This document shows, one piece after another, positions 35,449-45,228 of a stretch of DNA of 64,000 bases. The position numbers and the translations under genes were made by a program. The notes beneath the pieces are model-generated. The model ran no database searches. It had not been told where the DNA came from and worked only from the letters and a program-made list of their open reading frames with translations. The stretch covers positions 496,001 through 560,000 of the forward strand of contig NZ_AP021874.1 in assembly GCF_009688945.1 (NCBI RefSeq), given 5' to 3'. How positions within the stretch are numbered: position 1 is the first letter of the stretch; each line of letters opens with the position of its first letter. The stretch comes from Desulfosarcina alkanivorans. Lineage in GTDB: Bacteria > Desulfobacterota > Desulfobacteria > Desulfobacterales > Desulfosarcinaceae.

Positions 35449-35728
35449 TTTTTTTGACGAAACCCCTCTGGATCCGGTTTCGGTGGCAACTGGGCGCCCG
35501 GCATCCAGGTCGGTGGTTTCCAAGGCGGCGGTGCCCAAAAGAAAGGCCGGTTTCTACTTCACCGAAGCCCTGCTGGACCGGTTTACCCGAAAATTCCACC
35601 AGTTGAAGCTCGACGGCGTTCCCATCGAAAACAAATCCGATCTGGCTGAGATGGCACTTCATTTTGCACTGGACGACCTGGATCGAAAAGATGCCAGCCG
35701 GTTGCTCGAACGGTTTCTAAACCGCTGA
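35417..35728 (+). CDS. small partner protein of the ParA-like ATPase, unknown function
   Basis: A 103-residue protein whose first 45 residues are polar, Ser/Pro/Ala-rich and likely disordered, with a basic patch KAAVPKRKAGF, followed by a helical region (about 47-103; FTEALLDRFTRKFHQLKLDG, then KSDLAEMALHFAL) that could be a ribbon-helix-helix or coiled helical domain. It starts 32 bp inside the ParA gene with AGAAAGG upstream. The tight overlap with parA suggests it is the ATPase partner or adaptor. I do not recognise a named family. Confidence 0.7.
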   Translation: MTASDKKTSPDFFDETPLDPVSVATGRPASRSVVSKAAVPKRKAGFYFTEALLDRFTRKFHQLKLDGVPIENKSDLAEMALHFALDDLDRKDASRLLERFLNR

Positions 35729-35738
35729 CGTCAAGGGG

Positions 35739-36344
35739 TCAGAACTGGCTGATATCCCCCAGTCCTTCACGGATGATTTCCGGCACGTCGTCCTCCAGGG
35801 ACACCACGCTGGACGGCCTGCCCGGTACCGGTCCGCCGTCGATGACGGCATCCAGCCTCGACCCGAAATGATCGTCGATCAGGGAGGCATCCTGAAAGAC
35901 CTCGCCATCCGGCATGGTGGCGCTGGTTGAAATCACGGGGTTGCCCAAAGCCTGCACCAGGGACAGGCAGATATTGTTGGCCGGTACGCGGATGCCGGCT
36001 GTTTTGCGTTTGGTGAGCATGATCTTAGGCACCAGTTTGGATCCGGGCAGAATGAACGTATACGGGCCGGGCAGCAACCGTCTCATGGTCTTGTAGGCAT
36101 AGTTGGAGACCTTGGCATACTGGCTGATGTTTTTCAGGTCGGCGCAGATGAAACTGAACGGCTGGTTCTTGTGGCGCTGCTTGAGCTGGTAGATTTTTTC
36201 GATGGCCCGCTTGTTCATGATATCGCATCCGATGCCGTAATAGGTATCGGTTGGATAGGCGATCAACCCTCCTTGCTTCAATATATCCGCCACCCGGCTG
36301 ATCAGCCGCTGCTGGGGATTGTCTGCGTTGATGGAAAACAGCAT
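35739..36344 (-). CDS. Sua5/YciO/YrdC family L-threonylcarbamoyladenylate synthase-like protein
   Basis: A 201-residue YrdC-fold protein with GGLIAYPTDTYYGIGCD at the N-terminus, the KQRHKNQPFSFIC loop and a C-terminal TSATMPDGE segment. Family members make threonylcarbamoyl-AMP for the t6A modification of ANN-decoding tRNAs. The KxR-SxN pattern is only partly kept (RHKNQPFS, STSATMP), which is more like the YciO subgroup whose activity is less certain. The stop lies 10 bp from the convergent small-protein gene. Confidence 0.88.
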   Translation of the reverse strand: MLFSINADNPQQRLISRVADILKQGGLIAYPTDTYYGIGCDIMNKRAIEKIYQLKQRHKNQPFSFICADLKNISQYAKVSNYAYKTMRRLLPGPYTFILPGSKLVPKIMLTKRKTAGIRVPANNICLSLVQALGNPVISTSATMPDGEVFQDASLIDDHFGSRLDAVIDGGPVPGRPSSVVSLEDDVPEIIREGLGDISQF

Positions 36345-36707
36345 GGCGGTGTCAGGCTCCTGTTGATAAAAAAGAGGGCTGGGTGACGGCGGCCGGCAGC
36401 GGCCTGCAGTACCCGTTTCGACAGAACGAAGGCCTGAATCTATTACGGTCGGTCGGGGGTGTCAAGCGGACAAATAAAGATTGATAAAGCGCCCCTCATT
36501 TGTTAGTTTCACCGCTTAATCGGTTTCCGGCCCGATGCTAACGTGAGCCTCCTTTAAAGGAAATCATCGCCTGCTTGCCGAAACCTGTGCGAGGTCCGTC
36601 TATAGGGCTTTTGACGGTCCACTCACCGGACCGACCCGACTGTCGACGCATGTTACCTTAACCACCACCGCCGACCCGGCCAACTTCCACACGATGCGGA
36701 GGATCCC
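36345..36707. other. divergent intergenic region upstream of guaB
   Basis: This 363-bp region separates the Sua5-family gene (minus) from guaB (plus). It contains a small hairpin CGGTCC/GGACCG at 36615-36633 and a CCTTTAAAGG palindrome at 36551-36560. I looked for a purine riboswitch pattern and did not find a convincing one. It may simply hold the two promoters and a long guaB leader, but I cannot place clear -35/-10 elements. Confidence 0.4.
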
Positions 36708-38174
36708 ATGAGCAATTTGATCGCAGAGGAAGCTTTTTCCTTTGATGATGTCCTGCTGACCCCAAGCTATTCAGATATCCTTCCCAAGGATGTCGATACC
36801 CGTACCCGCCTGACCCGTGAGCTGACACTGAACATCCCCATTGTCAGTGCGGCCATGGATACGGTGACCGAAGCCCAGAGCGCCATCACCATGGCCCGCG
36901 AAGGGGGGATCGGCTTTATCCACCGCAATATGAGCGTCGAAAGCCAGGCCATGGAGGTTGACCAGGTAAAAAAATCGGAAAGCGGAATGATCGTGGACCC
37001 GCTGACCATCGGGCCCGACCGGCCCATTGAGGAGGTCATGGCATTGATGGCCCGTTACCGGATTTCCGGCGTGCCGGTCACCCGGGGCGATCAGCTGGTG
37101 GGCATCGTCACCAACCGGGACCTCCGTTTCGAGACGGACATGACCAAAAAAGTCAGCGATGTCATGACCAGCGAAAAGCTGGTGACGGTCAACGAAGGCA
37201 TCAGTCTGGAAGAATCCAAGAAGATGCTTCACGCGCATCGTATCGAGAAGCTGCTGGTGGTCGACAAGACCGGGCGCCTGACCGGAATGATCACCATCAA
37301 GGATATCGAGAAAATCAAAAAATATCCCAATGCCTGCAAGGATGCCATGGGACGGCTGCGGGCGGGCGCAGCCATCGGCGTGGGCGAAGACATGATGCCC
37401 CGGGCCGAGGCCCTGGTGGCGGCCGGGGCCGATGTCATCGTGATCGATACCTCCCACGGTCATTCAGGCAACGTTATCCGGGCGGTGGAGCGCCTGAAGG
37501 GGGCGTTTCCCAGGATGCAGCTCATCGCCGGCAACGTGGGGACCGGAGAAGGCGCCCAGGCGCTTATCGATGCCGGTGTGGATGCGGTCAAGATCGGTAT
37601 CGGGCCGGGTTCCATCTGCACCACGCGTATTGTGGCCGGTATCGGTGTGCCCCAGATTTCAGCGATCATGAACTGCCGCAAGGTTTCCGAGAAGACCGGA
37701 GTCCCCCTGGTTGCCGATGGCGGGATCAAGTATTCCGGGGACATCACCAAAGCCATCGGCGCCGGTGCCCACACCATCATGATCGGTGGCCTTTTCGCCG
37801 GAACGGAGGAGAGCCCCGGGGAGACGATTCTTTTCCAGGGCAGAAGCTACAAGGTCTATCGGGGCATGGGATCCCTGGAGGCGATGAAAAAAGGCAGCAA
37901 GGACCGCTACTACCAGACCGAGCAGGAGTCCGATGACAAACTGGTGCCCGAGGGCATCGTCGGCCGGGTGCCTTTTCGGGGGACCCTTTCCGCCAATATT
38001 CTCCAGCTTGTCGGCGGGCTCAAGGCCGGTATGGGGTATGTGGGGTGCCGGACAATCGAAGAACTTCGCCGGAACGCGCGCTTTGTGAGAATCAGTGCCG
38101 CCGGCATGCGTGAGAGCCATGTCCACGACGTGATCATCACCAAGGAGGCCCCCAACTACAGGGTGGACAACTAG
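36708..38174 (+). CDS. guaB: inosine-5'-monophosphate dehydrogenase
   Basis: Oxidises IMP to XMP, the rate-limiting step of guanine nucleotide synthesis. The 488-residue protein has a TIM barrel interrupted by two CBS domains (about 95-205), the catalytic Cys304 in [13 protein letters not shown], the [15 protein letters not shown] phosphate site and the mobile flap ([19 protein letters not shown]). GGAGGA precedes the ATG. Its stop overlaps the dnaE GTG by 1 bp, an unusual close coupling of nucleotide synthesis and DNA replication genes. Confidence 0.98.
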   Translation: MSNLIAEEAFSFDDVLLTPSYSDILPKDVDTRTRLTRELTLNIPIVSAAMDTVTEAQSAITMAREGGIGFIHRNMSVESQAMEVDQVKKSESGMIVDPLTIGPDRPIEEVMALMARYRISGVPVTRGDQLVGIVTNRDLRFETDMTKKVSDVMTSEKLVTVNEGISLEESKKMLHAHRIEKLLVVDKTGRLTGMITIKDIEKIKKYPNACKDAMGRLRAGAAIGVGEDMMPRAEALVAAGADVIVIDTSHGHSGNVIRAVERLKGAFPRMQLIAGNVGTGEGAQALIDAGVDAVKIGIGPGSICTTRIVAGIGVPQISAIMNCRKVSEKTGVPLVADGGIKYSGDITKAIGAGAHTIMIGGLFAGTEESPGETILFQGRSYKVYRGMGSLEAMKKGSKDRYYQTEQESDDKLVPEGIVGRVPFRGTLSANILQLVGGLKAGMGYVGCRTIEELRRNARFVRISAAGMRESHVHDVIITKEAPNYRVDN

Positions 38175-41100
38175 TGACACAAGCAACTTCCAATTTCGTC
38201 CATCTCCATGTCCACACCCAGTACAGCCTGCTGGACGGGGCCATCCGGCTGGAAGACCTGCTGAAAAAAGCCAAGTCCTACGGCATGCCGGCGGTCGCCC
38301 TTACCGACCACGGCACCATGTTCGGTGCGCTGGACTTTTACCAGCAGGCCACCTCCGCCGGCATCAAGCCCATTGTGGGCTGCGAATGCTACGTGGCCCC
38401 GCGGACCCTGGCCGACAAAACCCCTCTGGACAAGCAGGGAACCCGGCACATGGTCCTGCTGGCCGAAAACCAGCAGGGATACCGCAACCTGTGCAAACTG
38501 GCCACCATCGGCCAGCTCCAGGGCTACTACTACAAGCCCCGCATCGACAAAACGGTGCTGGCAGACCATGCCGAAGGCCTCATCGCCCTGTCCGCCTGCC
38601 TCAAAGGGGACATCCCCCAGTACATACTGGCCAACCGGATGGACAAGGCCGAGGAGGCGGCCCGGTATTACCAGAGGATATTCGGTGAGGGTAATTTTTA
38701 CCTGGAACTGCAGAACAACGGCATTCCGGCCCAGGAGAAAGTCAACCAGGGCCTGATCGAACTGGCCGACACGCTGTCCATCCCGCTGGTGGCCACCAAC
38801 GACTGCCACTATCTCAACCGGCAGGACGCCAAGGCCCACGAGATCCTGCTGTGCATCCAGACCCAGAAGACCATCACCGATCCCGACCGGTTCATTTTCG
38901 ATTCGGACCAGCTCTATTTCAAATCTTCCGAGGAGATGATCGGCTATTTCGGCGATGTTCCCGGCGCCATCGAAAATACGGTGGCCATTGCCGACCGGTG
39001 CTACATCGAGTTCGATTTCAAGACCTACCATTTTCCCCAGTTCGATGCCGAATCGGGAAAGACCGCCGACCAGCTGTTCGAGGAGCAGGTGCGCGAAGGC
39101 TATGAACGTCGCATGGCGGTGGTGCGGGAAAAGAATCCGGACCTGGACGAGGCGGTCTACCGTGAACGGCTCGACTACGAGATCAAGACCATCATCGAAA
39201 TGGGATTCCCCGGGTATTTTCTCATCGTGGCCGACTTTATCGGCTACGCCAAGGAAAACGGCATTCCGGTGGGCCCCGGCCGCGGATCGGCTGCCGGCAG
39301 CCTGGTTTCCTTTGCCATGTTCATCACCGATCTGGATCCCATCGAGCATGGCCTCATCTTCGAGCGTTTTTTGAACCCGTCGCGCATCAGCATGCCTGAT
39401 ATCGACGTGGATTTCTGCATCCACGGCCGCGAGCGGGTCTACAATTACGTGGTCGAACGTTACGGCGGCGGCGATTACGTGGCCCAGATCATCACCTTCG
39501 GAAAAATGAAGGCCAAACTGGTGATTCGCGATGTGGGGCGTGCGCTGGGACTGCCCCTGGCGGAGGTGGACACTATCGCCAAGCTGATTCCCGACAGCCT
39601 GAAGATGACCATTGGCAAGGCCCTGAAGGAAGAGCCCAAACTGGCAGACATGGTGGCGTCGGATCCGCGCTTCGCCGAACTGATCGAAATCAGCCAGGCA
39701 CTGGAAGGGCTTTCCCGGCATGCTTCCACCCATGCGGCCGGCGTGGTGATCGGTGATAAACCCCTGGTCGAGTACCTGCCCCTGTACAAGGGTAAAAAAG
39801 GGGAAGTCGTCACCCAGTTCGATGGCAAGAAGGTCGAGGATATCGGCCTGGTGAAATTCGATTTTCTGGGCCTGCGCAACCTGACCGTCATCGATCACGC
39901 GCTGAAGAGTATCGCCCACCAGGGGAAAACCGTTCCGGATCTGGCCCATCTGCCCATTGACGACCGGAAAACCTTCGACCTGCTCCAGAGCGGGGACACT
40001 ACCGGGGTGTTCCAGCTGGAATCCAGCGGCATGAAAAACCTGCTGGTACGGATGCGCCCGGAGTGCTTTGACGACCTTACCGCACTGGTGGCCCTGTATC
40101 GTCCCGGTCCGCTGGACAGCGGCATGGTGGACGATTTCGTGGATCGCAAGCACGGAAAAAAGGAGGTGGCCTACCCGGTGGACGCCCTGGAACCGATCCT
40201 CAAGGAAACATACGGGGTCATCGTCTACCAGGAGCAGGTCATGCAGGTGGCAGGCGCACTGGCCGGCTATACCATGGCCGATGCGGACAGCCTGCGCAAG
40301 GCCATCGGCAAGAAGATCACAGCCCTGATGGCCAAACACCGGGAGAAGTTCATCAGCGGTGCGGTGGAAAACGGTGTGGACAAAACCATCGCCACGGAAC
40401 TGTTCGACCTGATCGAAAAATTCGGCGGCTATGGATTCAATAAATCCCACAGTGCCGCCTACGCCCTGATCGCCTACCAGACGGCCTACCTCAAGGCCCA
40501 TTTTCCCGTTGAATTCATGGCCGCGCTGCTGACCAGCGAAATCGACACCATCGACGGCGTCGTCAAGTTTATCAATGAGTGCCGGACCCACACCATCGAA
40601 GTGCTGCCGCCGGACATCAACGAGAGCAGCACGATGTTCACCGCCGTCGACGGCCGCATCCGTTTTGGCCTGGCGGCGGTCAAGAACGTGGGGGAAGCCG
40701 CCGTCGACCTGATTATCAAGGAGCGCGAAGAAAACGGAAAATTCACATCGCTGTTCGATTTCTGCCAGCGCGTGGACCTGACCAAGGTCAACAAACGGGT
40801 GCTGGAAAGCCTGATCCGGTGCGGTGCGCTGGATTCGACGGGGGTTTTCCGCTCCCGCCTCATGGCCGTGCTCGAAGATGCCCTGGATTTCGGCCAGCGC
40901 ATTCAACGGGAAAAGAACAGTGCCCAGATGAGCCTGTTCGACACCGGCTCCGGAGACGGACCGGCCATCAATCAGCCGGTTGTGCCATCCATCGACGAAT
41001 GGGACGAGCGGGAAAAGCTGCAGCAGGAAAAAGAGACGCTGGGCTTTTACGTTACCGGCCACCCGCTGGACCAGTACAAGGAAACCCTGGAAAAATTCAC

Positions 41101-41716
41101 CAACGTCGACGCCCTGAGCCTCCGTGAAGCGGCCGACAAGAGTGCGGTCCGTATCGGCGGCACCGTCAGCAGTTCCAAGGTGATCCGCACCCGCAAGGAA
41201 GAACTCATGGGATTCGCCACGGTGGAAGACCTGAACGGCACCGTTGAAGTGGTTGTTTTCCCTTCCGTATACGCCGACTGCGCCGAGCTGCTGGCAGCGG
41301 ATACGCCGGTGCTGGTGCAGGGCCAGGCCCAGGTCGAGGACAACGGCGTCAAGATTCTGGCCGATGCCATCATTCCCATGGACCAGGCCGAAGCCACCTG
41401 GACCGTGGAGGTTCGCCTGATGGTGGATCCGGCCGCTTCCGACCGGGAAACCCTGGAACGGGTTCACCGGACGTTGAAGCGGTACCCGGGGCCCTGCAAG
41501 GGGTTTGTCCACGTCTGCCTGAAGGATCAGGCCGAGGCCATCGTCTCCATGACCGAATCCCTGCGAATCCGCTACTGCGACGCCATGATTCGCGAGGTCA
41601 ACGCCATTTTCGGATACGATGCCGTGCAGACCCGCTGCATCGATGCCGCCGGCGCCATGAGAAACAGTGAACTCAACGGGCGGCGGAACAATGGCCGTCA
41701 CTATTCCCGAAACTGA
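38174..41716 (+). CDS. dnaE: DNA polymerase III subunit alpha
   Basis: The replicative polymerase subunit. The 1180-residue protein has an N-terminal PHP domain (HLHVHTQYSLLDGA, then ALTDHGTMFG), the catalytic palm with PDIDVDFC (about 407-414) and GPGRGSAAGS, the fingers, a helix-hairpin-helix region (YGFNKSHSAAYALIAYQTAYL) and an OB fold near the C-terminus (about 990-1070). This is the DnaE1 type. The start is GTG at 38174, sharing one base with the guaB TAG. Confidence 0.98.
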   Translation: MTQATSNFVHLHVHTQYSLLDGAIRLEDLLKKAKSYGMPAVALTDHGTMFGALDFYQQATSAGIKPIVGCECYVAPRTLADKTPLDKQGTRHMVLLAENQQGYRNLCKLATIGQLQGYYYKPRIDKTVLADHAEGLIALSACLKGDIPQYILANRMDKAEEAARYYQRIFGEGNFYLELQNNGIPAQEKVNQGLIELADTLSIPLVATNDCHYLNRQDAKAHEILLCIQTQKTITDPDRFIFDSDQLYFKSSEEMIGYFGDVPGAIENTVAIADRCYIEFDFKTYHFPQFDAESGKTADQLFEEQVREGYERRMAVVREKNPDLDEAVYRERLDYEIKTIIEMGFPGYFLIVADFIGYAKENGIPVGPGRGSAAGSLVSFAMFITDLDPIEHGLIFERFLNPSRISMPDIDVDFCIHGRERVYNYVVERYGGGDYVAQIITFGKMKAKLVIRDVGRALGLPLAEVDTIAKLIPDSLKMTIGKALKEEPKLADMVASDPRFAELIEISQALEGLSRHASTHAAGVVIGDKPLVEYLPLYKGKKGEVVTQFDGKKVEDIGLVKFDFLGLRNLTVIDHALKSIAHQGKTVPDLAHLPIDDRKTFDLLQSGDTTGVFQLESSGMKNLLVRMRPECFDDLTALVALYRPGPLDSGMVDDFVDRKHGKKEVAYPVDALEPILKETYGVIVYQEQVMQVAGALAGYTMADADSLRKAIGKKITALMAKHREKFISGAVENGVDKTIATELFDLIEKFGGYGFNKSHSAAYALIAYQTAYLKAHFPVEFMAALLTSEIDTIDGVVKFINECRTHTIEVLPPDINESSTMFTAVDGRIRFGLAAVKNVGEAAVDLIIKEREENGKFTSLFDFCQRVDLTKVNKRVLESLIRCGALDSTGVFRSRLMAVLEDALDFGQRIQREKNSAQMSLFDTGSGDGPAINQPVVPSIDEWDEREKLQQEKETLGFYVTGHPLDQYKETLEKFTNVDALSLREAADKSAVRIGGTVSSSKVIRTRKEELMGFATVEDLNGTVEVVVFPSVYADCAELLAADTPVLVQGQAQVEDNGVKILADAIIPMDQAEATWTVEVRLMVDPAASDRETLERVHRTLKRYPGPCKGFVHVCLKDQAEAIVSMTESLRIRYCDAMIREVNAIFGYDAVQTRCIDAAGAMRNSELNGRRNNGRHYSRN

Positions 41717-41780
41717 TGGGGGATTGCCGGCCCCGCTCATAATGACGATACGATTCTCTTTCCCCAAAAGGAAGAACACC

Positions 41781-42917
41781 GTGAAAGTACCCCTGCTGGA
41801 CCTCAAAGCTCAATACCGGACCATCAAGGACCGGATCCTGGACGTCACCCACGAGATTTTCGAAAGCCAGTATTTCATCCTTGGTCCCCAGGTGGCGGCC
41901 CTGGAAAAAAAGATCGCCGGTTATTGCCACGTCGACCATGCCGTGGGGGTTTCCTCCGGGACCGACGCCCTGATCCTGTCGCTGATGGCCGCCGGCATCG
42001 GACCCGGGGATCGGGTGATCTCCACGCCGTATACTTTTTTTGCCACCGCCGGTGCCATTGCCCGGGTGGGGGCTACGCCGGTCTTTGTGGACATCGATCC
42101 GGACAGCTACAACCTTTCCTGCGACAGGCTCCAGGAGGCCGTTGGTGCCATGACCGCCCACCAGCTGAAAACGGTCAAGGCCATTATTCCCGTGCATCTG
42201 TATGGCCAGTGCGCCGACATGGACCCCATCCTGGAACTGGCCGCGGCCCACGGCTGGGTGGTCATCGAAGACGCCGCCCAGGCCATCGGCGCCGAATACA
42301 AGGGGCGACGGGCGGGCAGTATGGGAGACTACGGCTGCTTCTCGTTCTTTCCTTCCAAGAACCTGGGGGCTTTCGGTGACGGCGGCATCGTGACGGCCAG
42401 CGACCCGAAGGTCTGGGAGCAGCTTGAAATCATGAGGGTTCACGGCGCCAGCCCCAAATATTATCACCGGGTGGTGGGCGGCAATTTCCGTCTGGACGCC
42501 CTTCAGGCCGCCATCGTGGCGGTCAAACTGGAATTCCTGGACGGCTGGACGGCTGGACGGCAGGACAATGCCGCCCGCTATCGGGAGTTGTTCGCATCGG
42601 CCGGTCTGGCGGATCGGGTCGGCCTGCCGGTGGAAAGAGAGAACCGGCACATCTACAACCAATTTGTTATCCGGGTTGACACCGGTCGGGACGACCTGAA
42701 GGCCTATCTCGGCGAGCAGGGGATCGGGACCGAAGTGTACTATCCGGTGCCCCTGCATCTTCAGGCCTGTTTTTCGGGGCTGGGCCATGCCGCCGGCGAT
42801 TTCCCGGTTTCCGAACGGGCGGCCAGCCAGACCCTGGCCCTTCCGATCTATCCCGAACTGACCGGCGCCCAGCAAGCCTACGTGGTGGAACAGATCGTTG
42901 CTTTTTTTAACCGTTAG
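41781..42917 (+). CDS. DegT/DnrJ/EryC1/StrS family sugar aminotransferase
   Basis: A PLP-dependent aminotransferase of the family that aminates keto-sugar nucleotides for surface glycans. The 378-residue protein starts VPLLDLKAQY, has GVSSGTDALILSLMAAG, the VIEDAAQAIGAEYKG motif and PLP Lys193 in FFPSKNLGAFGDGG. The GTG start at 41781 has AAAAGGA upstream; the frame starting at 41667 overlaps dnaE and is rejected. No other sugar-nucleotide genes are adjacent, so the substrate is unknown. Confidence 0.92.
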   Translation: MKVPLLDLKAQYRTIKDRILDVTHEIFESQYFILGPQVAALEKKIAGYCHVDHAVGVSSGTDALILSLMAAGIGPGDRVISTPYTFFATAGAIARVGATPVFVDIDPDSYNLSCDRLQEAVGAMTAHQLKTVKAIIPVHLYGQCADMDPILELAAAHGWVVIEDAAQAIGAEYKGRRAGSMGDYGCFSFFPSKNLGAFGDGGIVTASDPKVWEQLEIMRVHGASPKYYHRVVGGNFRLDALQAAIVAVKLEFLDGWTAGRQDNAARYRELFASAGLADRVGLPVERENRHIYNQFVIRVDTGRDDLKAYLGEQGIGTEVYYPVPLHLQACFSGLGHAAGDFPVSERAASQTLALPIYPELTGAQQAYVVEQIVAFFNR

Positions 42918-42926
42918 GATGGTCCC

Positions 42927-43733
42927 GTGGCGGATGAACTCAGATTAGGCTATTCCCCCTGTCCCAACGATACCTTCATGTTCAACGCCATTGCCGGCGG
43001 TGATGTGGGGGTCGCCGGATACCGGATGACACCGGTGCTCCACGATGTGGAGACACTCAACGAAATGGCGCGAAGGGACACCCTGGAAGTCACCAAGCTT
43101 TCCTTTTACGCCTGGCTCAAGGTCAAGGAGCGCTACCGTCTGCTTGACAGCGGGGCCGCCATGGGGTTCGGCTGCGGTCCGGTGCTGATTGCCAAAAAAA
43201 ACGTCAGCCGGTCGGACATCCATCGCTGCCGGGTGGTGCTGCCCGGGCAGTGGACGACGGCGCACCTGTTATTCCGGCTGTGGGCGCCGGACGCCCGCCA
43301 GCGGATGTTTACCACCTACGATCGGATTTTTGAGACCGTTGCCTCCGGGCAGGCCGACTGCGGGGTGGTCATTCACGAAAGCCGGTTCACCTTCCAGTCG
43401 GCCGGGTTTTCCCTGGTGGCGGATCTGGGAAACTGGTGGCAGGAACGGACGGGGTTGCCCATTCCGCTGGGCGGCATCGCCGCCCGGAAAAACCTGGGGG
43501 AACCGCTGATCGCCGAGGTCGACGCGGCGGTGGCCAAAAGCATCCAGCGGGCCATGGACCACCCCGCCAAGGCGCTGCCTTACATTCGGCAGCATGCCCG
43601 GGAAATGGATGAGGGCGTGCTTCAGGCGCATATCCGTACCTTCGTGAATGATTTCAGCCTCCGGCTGCCGGCCCAGGGCCATCGGGCGGTTGAGACGCTG
43701 GAATCCATGGCCCGCGATGCCGGTGCAATCTGA
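42927..43733 (+). CDS. mqnD: 1,4-dihydroxy-6-naphthoate synthase MqnD
   Basis: Cleaves cyclic dehypoxanthine futalosine to 1,4-dihydroxy-6-naphthoate in the futalosine route to menaquinone. The 268-residue protein has the family start LRLGYSPCPNDTFMFNAI, the EVTKLSFYAW segment, GFGCGPVLIA and DCGVVIHESRF. It opens a plus-strand run of eight pathway genes. It begins 9 bp after the DegT aminotransferase gene, and its stop overlaps the mqnB ATG. Confidence 0.95.
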   Translation: MADELRLGYSPCPNDTFMFNAIAGGDVGVAGYRMTPVLHDVETLNEMARRDTLEVTKLSFYAWLKVKERYRLLDSGAAMGFGCGPVLIAKKNVSRSDIHRCRVVLPGQWTTAHLLFRLWAPDARQRMFTTYDRIFETVASGQADCGVVIHESRFTFQSAGFSLVADLGNWWQERTGLPIPLGGIAARKNLGEPLIAEVDAAVAKSIQRAMDHPAKALPYIRQHAREMDEGVLQAHIRTFVNDFSLRLPAQGHRAVETLESMARDAGAI

Positions 43734-44380
43734 TGGTGGGCGTCGTTTATGCCACCCGGCGCGAGGCCGGCCCCCTGCTGTCCGTGATGTCAGCCGTGCC
43801 GCATGCCCGCCGTCCGTTTCTTACGTTTCAGGGCGCCGCTGACCGTGGGACGCCATGCATCGTGGTGGTCAGCGGCATGGGCAAGGTGGCGGCAACCGCG
43901 GCGGCAGCGCATCTGGTGACGGTCCACGGGGTGGCGATGCTGGTCAGCGCCGGTCTGTGCGGCCGGTTGACCCCGGACCTGCGCTGGTCCGTCGGCGATC
44001 TCTTTCGAATCAGTACCGCCGTTGAAGGCGACTGCGATCGGTTCGGCCGGGCAGAGCCGCCCGTAAGCTGCGATGCCGGCTGGTTTGGCCGATTGGCGCC
44101 CGCCCGGCTGGTGACCTGCGACCGGCCCGTATTCGACGCCGCCCAGCGCAGCCGCTTGTCCGGAATCGGGGACCTGGTGGACATGGAGGGCGCCGCCGTG
44201 GCCCGTGTGGCCGGGCTTTACGGCATCGGGTGTGCAATGGTAAAAGGCATCAGTGACGCTGCCGATGAAAAGGGGAGGCGGGAACTGGGCCGCAACATCG
44301 ATCGGGTATCGGAACGTATTGCCCGTTTCCTGGCGCCTGAATTGTCGACAACCCGAAACAGTGAATCTCATGAAATCTGA
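43733..44380 (+). CDS. mqnB: futalosine hydrolase MqnB
   Basis: A purine-nucleoside-phosphorylase-fold enzyme that removes the base from futalosine. The 215-residue protein has VSGMGKVAATAAAAHLV, the LVSAGLCGRL segment, the VDMEGAAVARVAGLYG active-site block and KGISDAAD at the C-terminus. It shares one base with mqnD and overlaps the prenyltransferase gene by 11 bp. Its presence indicates the futalosine branch that passes through dehypoxanthine futalosine. Confidence 0.93.
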   Translation: MVGVVYATRREAGPLLSVMSAVPHARRPFLTFQGAADRGTPCIVVVSGMGKVAATAAAAHLVTVHGVAMLVSAGLCGRLTPDLRWSVGDLFRISTAVEGDCDRFGRAEPPVSCDAGWFGRLAPARLVTCDRPVFDAAQRSRLSGIGDLVDMEGAAVARVAGLYGIGCAMVKGISDAADEKGRRELGRNIDRVSERIARFLAPELSTTRNSESHEI

Positions 44381-45212
44381 ATCCACACTGCAAAATGTCC
44401 TGAACTTCACCAAAATCGAGCACACGGCGTTCAGCCTGCCGCTTATCCTTACCGGTGCCTGGATGGGCGCGGGGAACCGGTTCCCGTCCACCACCGTGAT
44501 GGTGCTGGTCGTTGTTGCCGCCGTGGGCGCCCGTGTTTTCGGCATGGCCATGAACCGCGTCTTCGATCGGCATATCGACCGGTTGAATCCTCGCACCGCC
44601 GGCCGGGAACTGCCCTCGGGCAAAATGACCGTGTCCATGGCCATGGCCATCGCCTTCGGCGGACTGATGGTCTATATGTCGGCCTGCTGGATTCTCGGCG
44701 GGTGGTGCCTGATGCTGTCACCGATCCCGCTGGTGCCGCTGCTGGCCTATTCACTGCTCAAGCGGTTCACCCCCCTTTGTCATTTCGGCATCGGGCTTTG
44801 CCTGGCGCTGGCCCCGCTGGGCGCTTATGTGGCTGCCGCCGGTCACCCCGGGTTTTCCGCAGCCGTGGTTCTTTTTTCCGGGTTTGTTTTTTTCTGGCTG
44901 AGCGGCGCGGATATCGTCTATGCGCTCATGGACGTCGACAATGACCGGCTAAACGATATTCACAGCCTGCCGGCATGGCTGGGCGTCAGCGGCGCCCTGC
45001 GGGTGGCGGCGGGCATTCACCTGCTGGCCTGGTTCATTCTGGCAGGGGTCGTTCGGATCATGGGCGGCGGACCGGCCGCCTGGATGGCCCTGGCCACCGC
45101 GGCCGTCTTTCTCGGGCTGATGTACGTTCCCGCCATCCCGCTGCCCAAACGATTTTTTCCCATTTCCACCATTGCCGGCATTGCCGGTTCGGTGGCCCCC
45201 ATGATCGCCTGA
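44370..45212 (+). CDS. mqnP: UbiA-family prenyltransferase, probable MqnP
   Basis: An integral membrane prenyltransferase that attaches the isoprenoid chain to the naphthoate ring. The 280-residue protein has about eight hydrophobic segments and the first aspartate-rich motif as NRVFDRHID (near 60), with a second DVDNDRLND (near 190). I start at ATG 44370, inside the last codons of mqnB, because the upstream frame is the mqnB shadow. Pathway role is inferred from the mqn neighbours. Confidence 0.9.
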   Translation: MKSESTLQNVLNFTKIEHTAFSLPLILTGAWMGAGNRFPSTTVMVLVVVAAVGARVFGMAMNRVFDRHIDRLNPRTAGRELPSGKMTVSMAMAIAFGGLMVYMSACWILGGWCLMLSPIPLVPLLAYSLLKRFTPLCHFGIGLCLALAPLGAYVAAAGHPGFSAAVVLFSGFVFFWLSGADIVYALMDVDNDRLNDIHSLPAWLGVSGALRVAAGIHLLAWFILAGVVRIMGGGPAAWMALATAAVFLGLMYVPAIPLPKRFFPISTIAGIAGSVAPMIA

Positions 45213-45228
45213 CCGGGGAAACGAAAGG

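Noticed and set aside
36345..36707. Purine riboswitch before guaB
   Set aside because: I could not align the sequence with the conserved core or the paired loops.
38171..41806. 1211-codon open frame antisense to dnaE
   Set aside because: It lies exactly over dnaE in a high-GC frame and has no family resemblance; such long antisense frames are common in GC-rich coding DNA.
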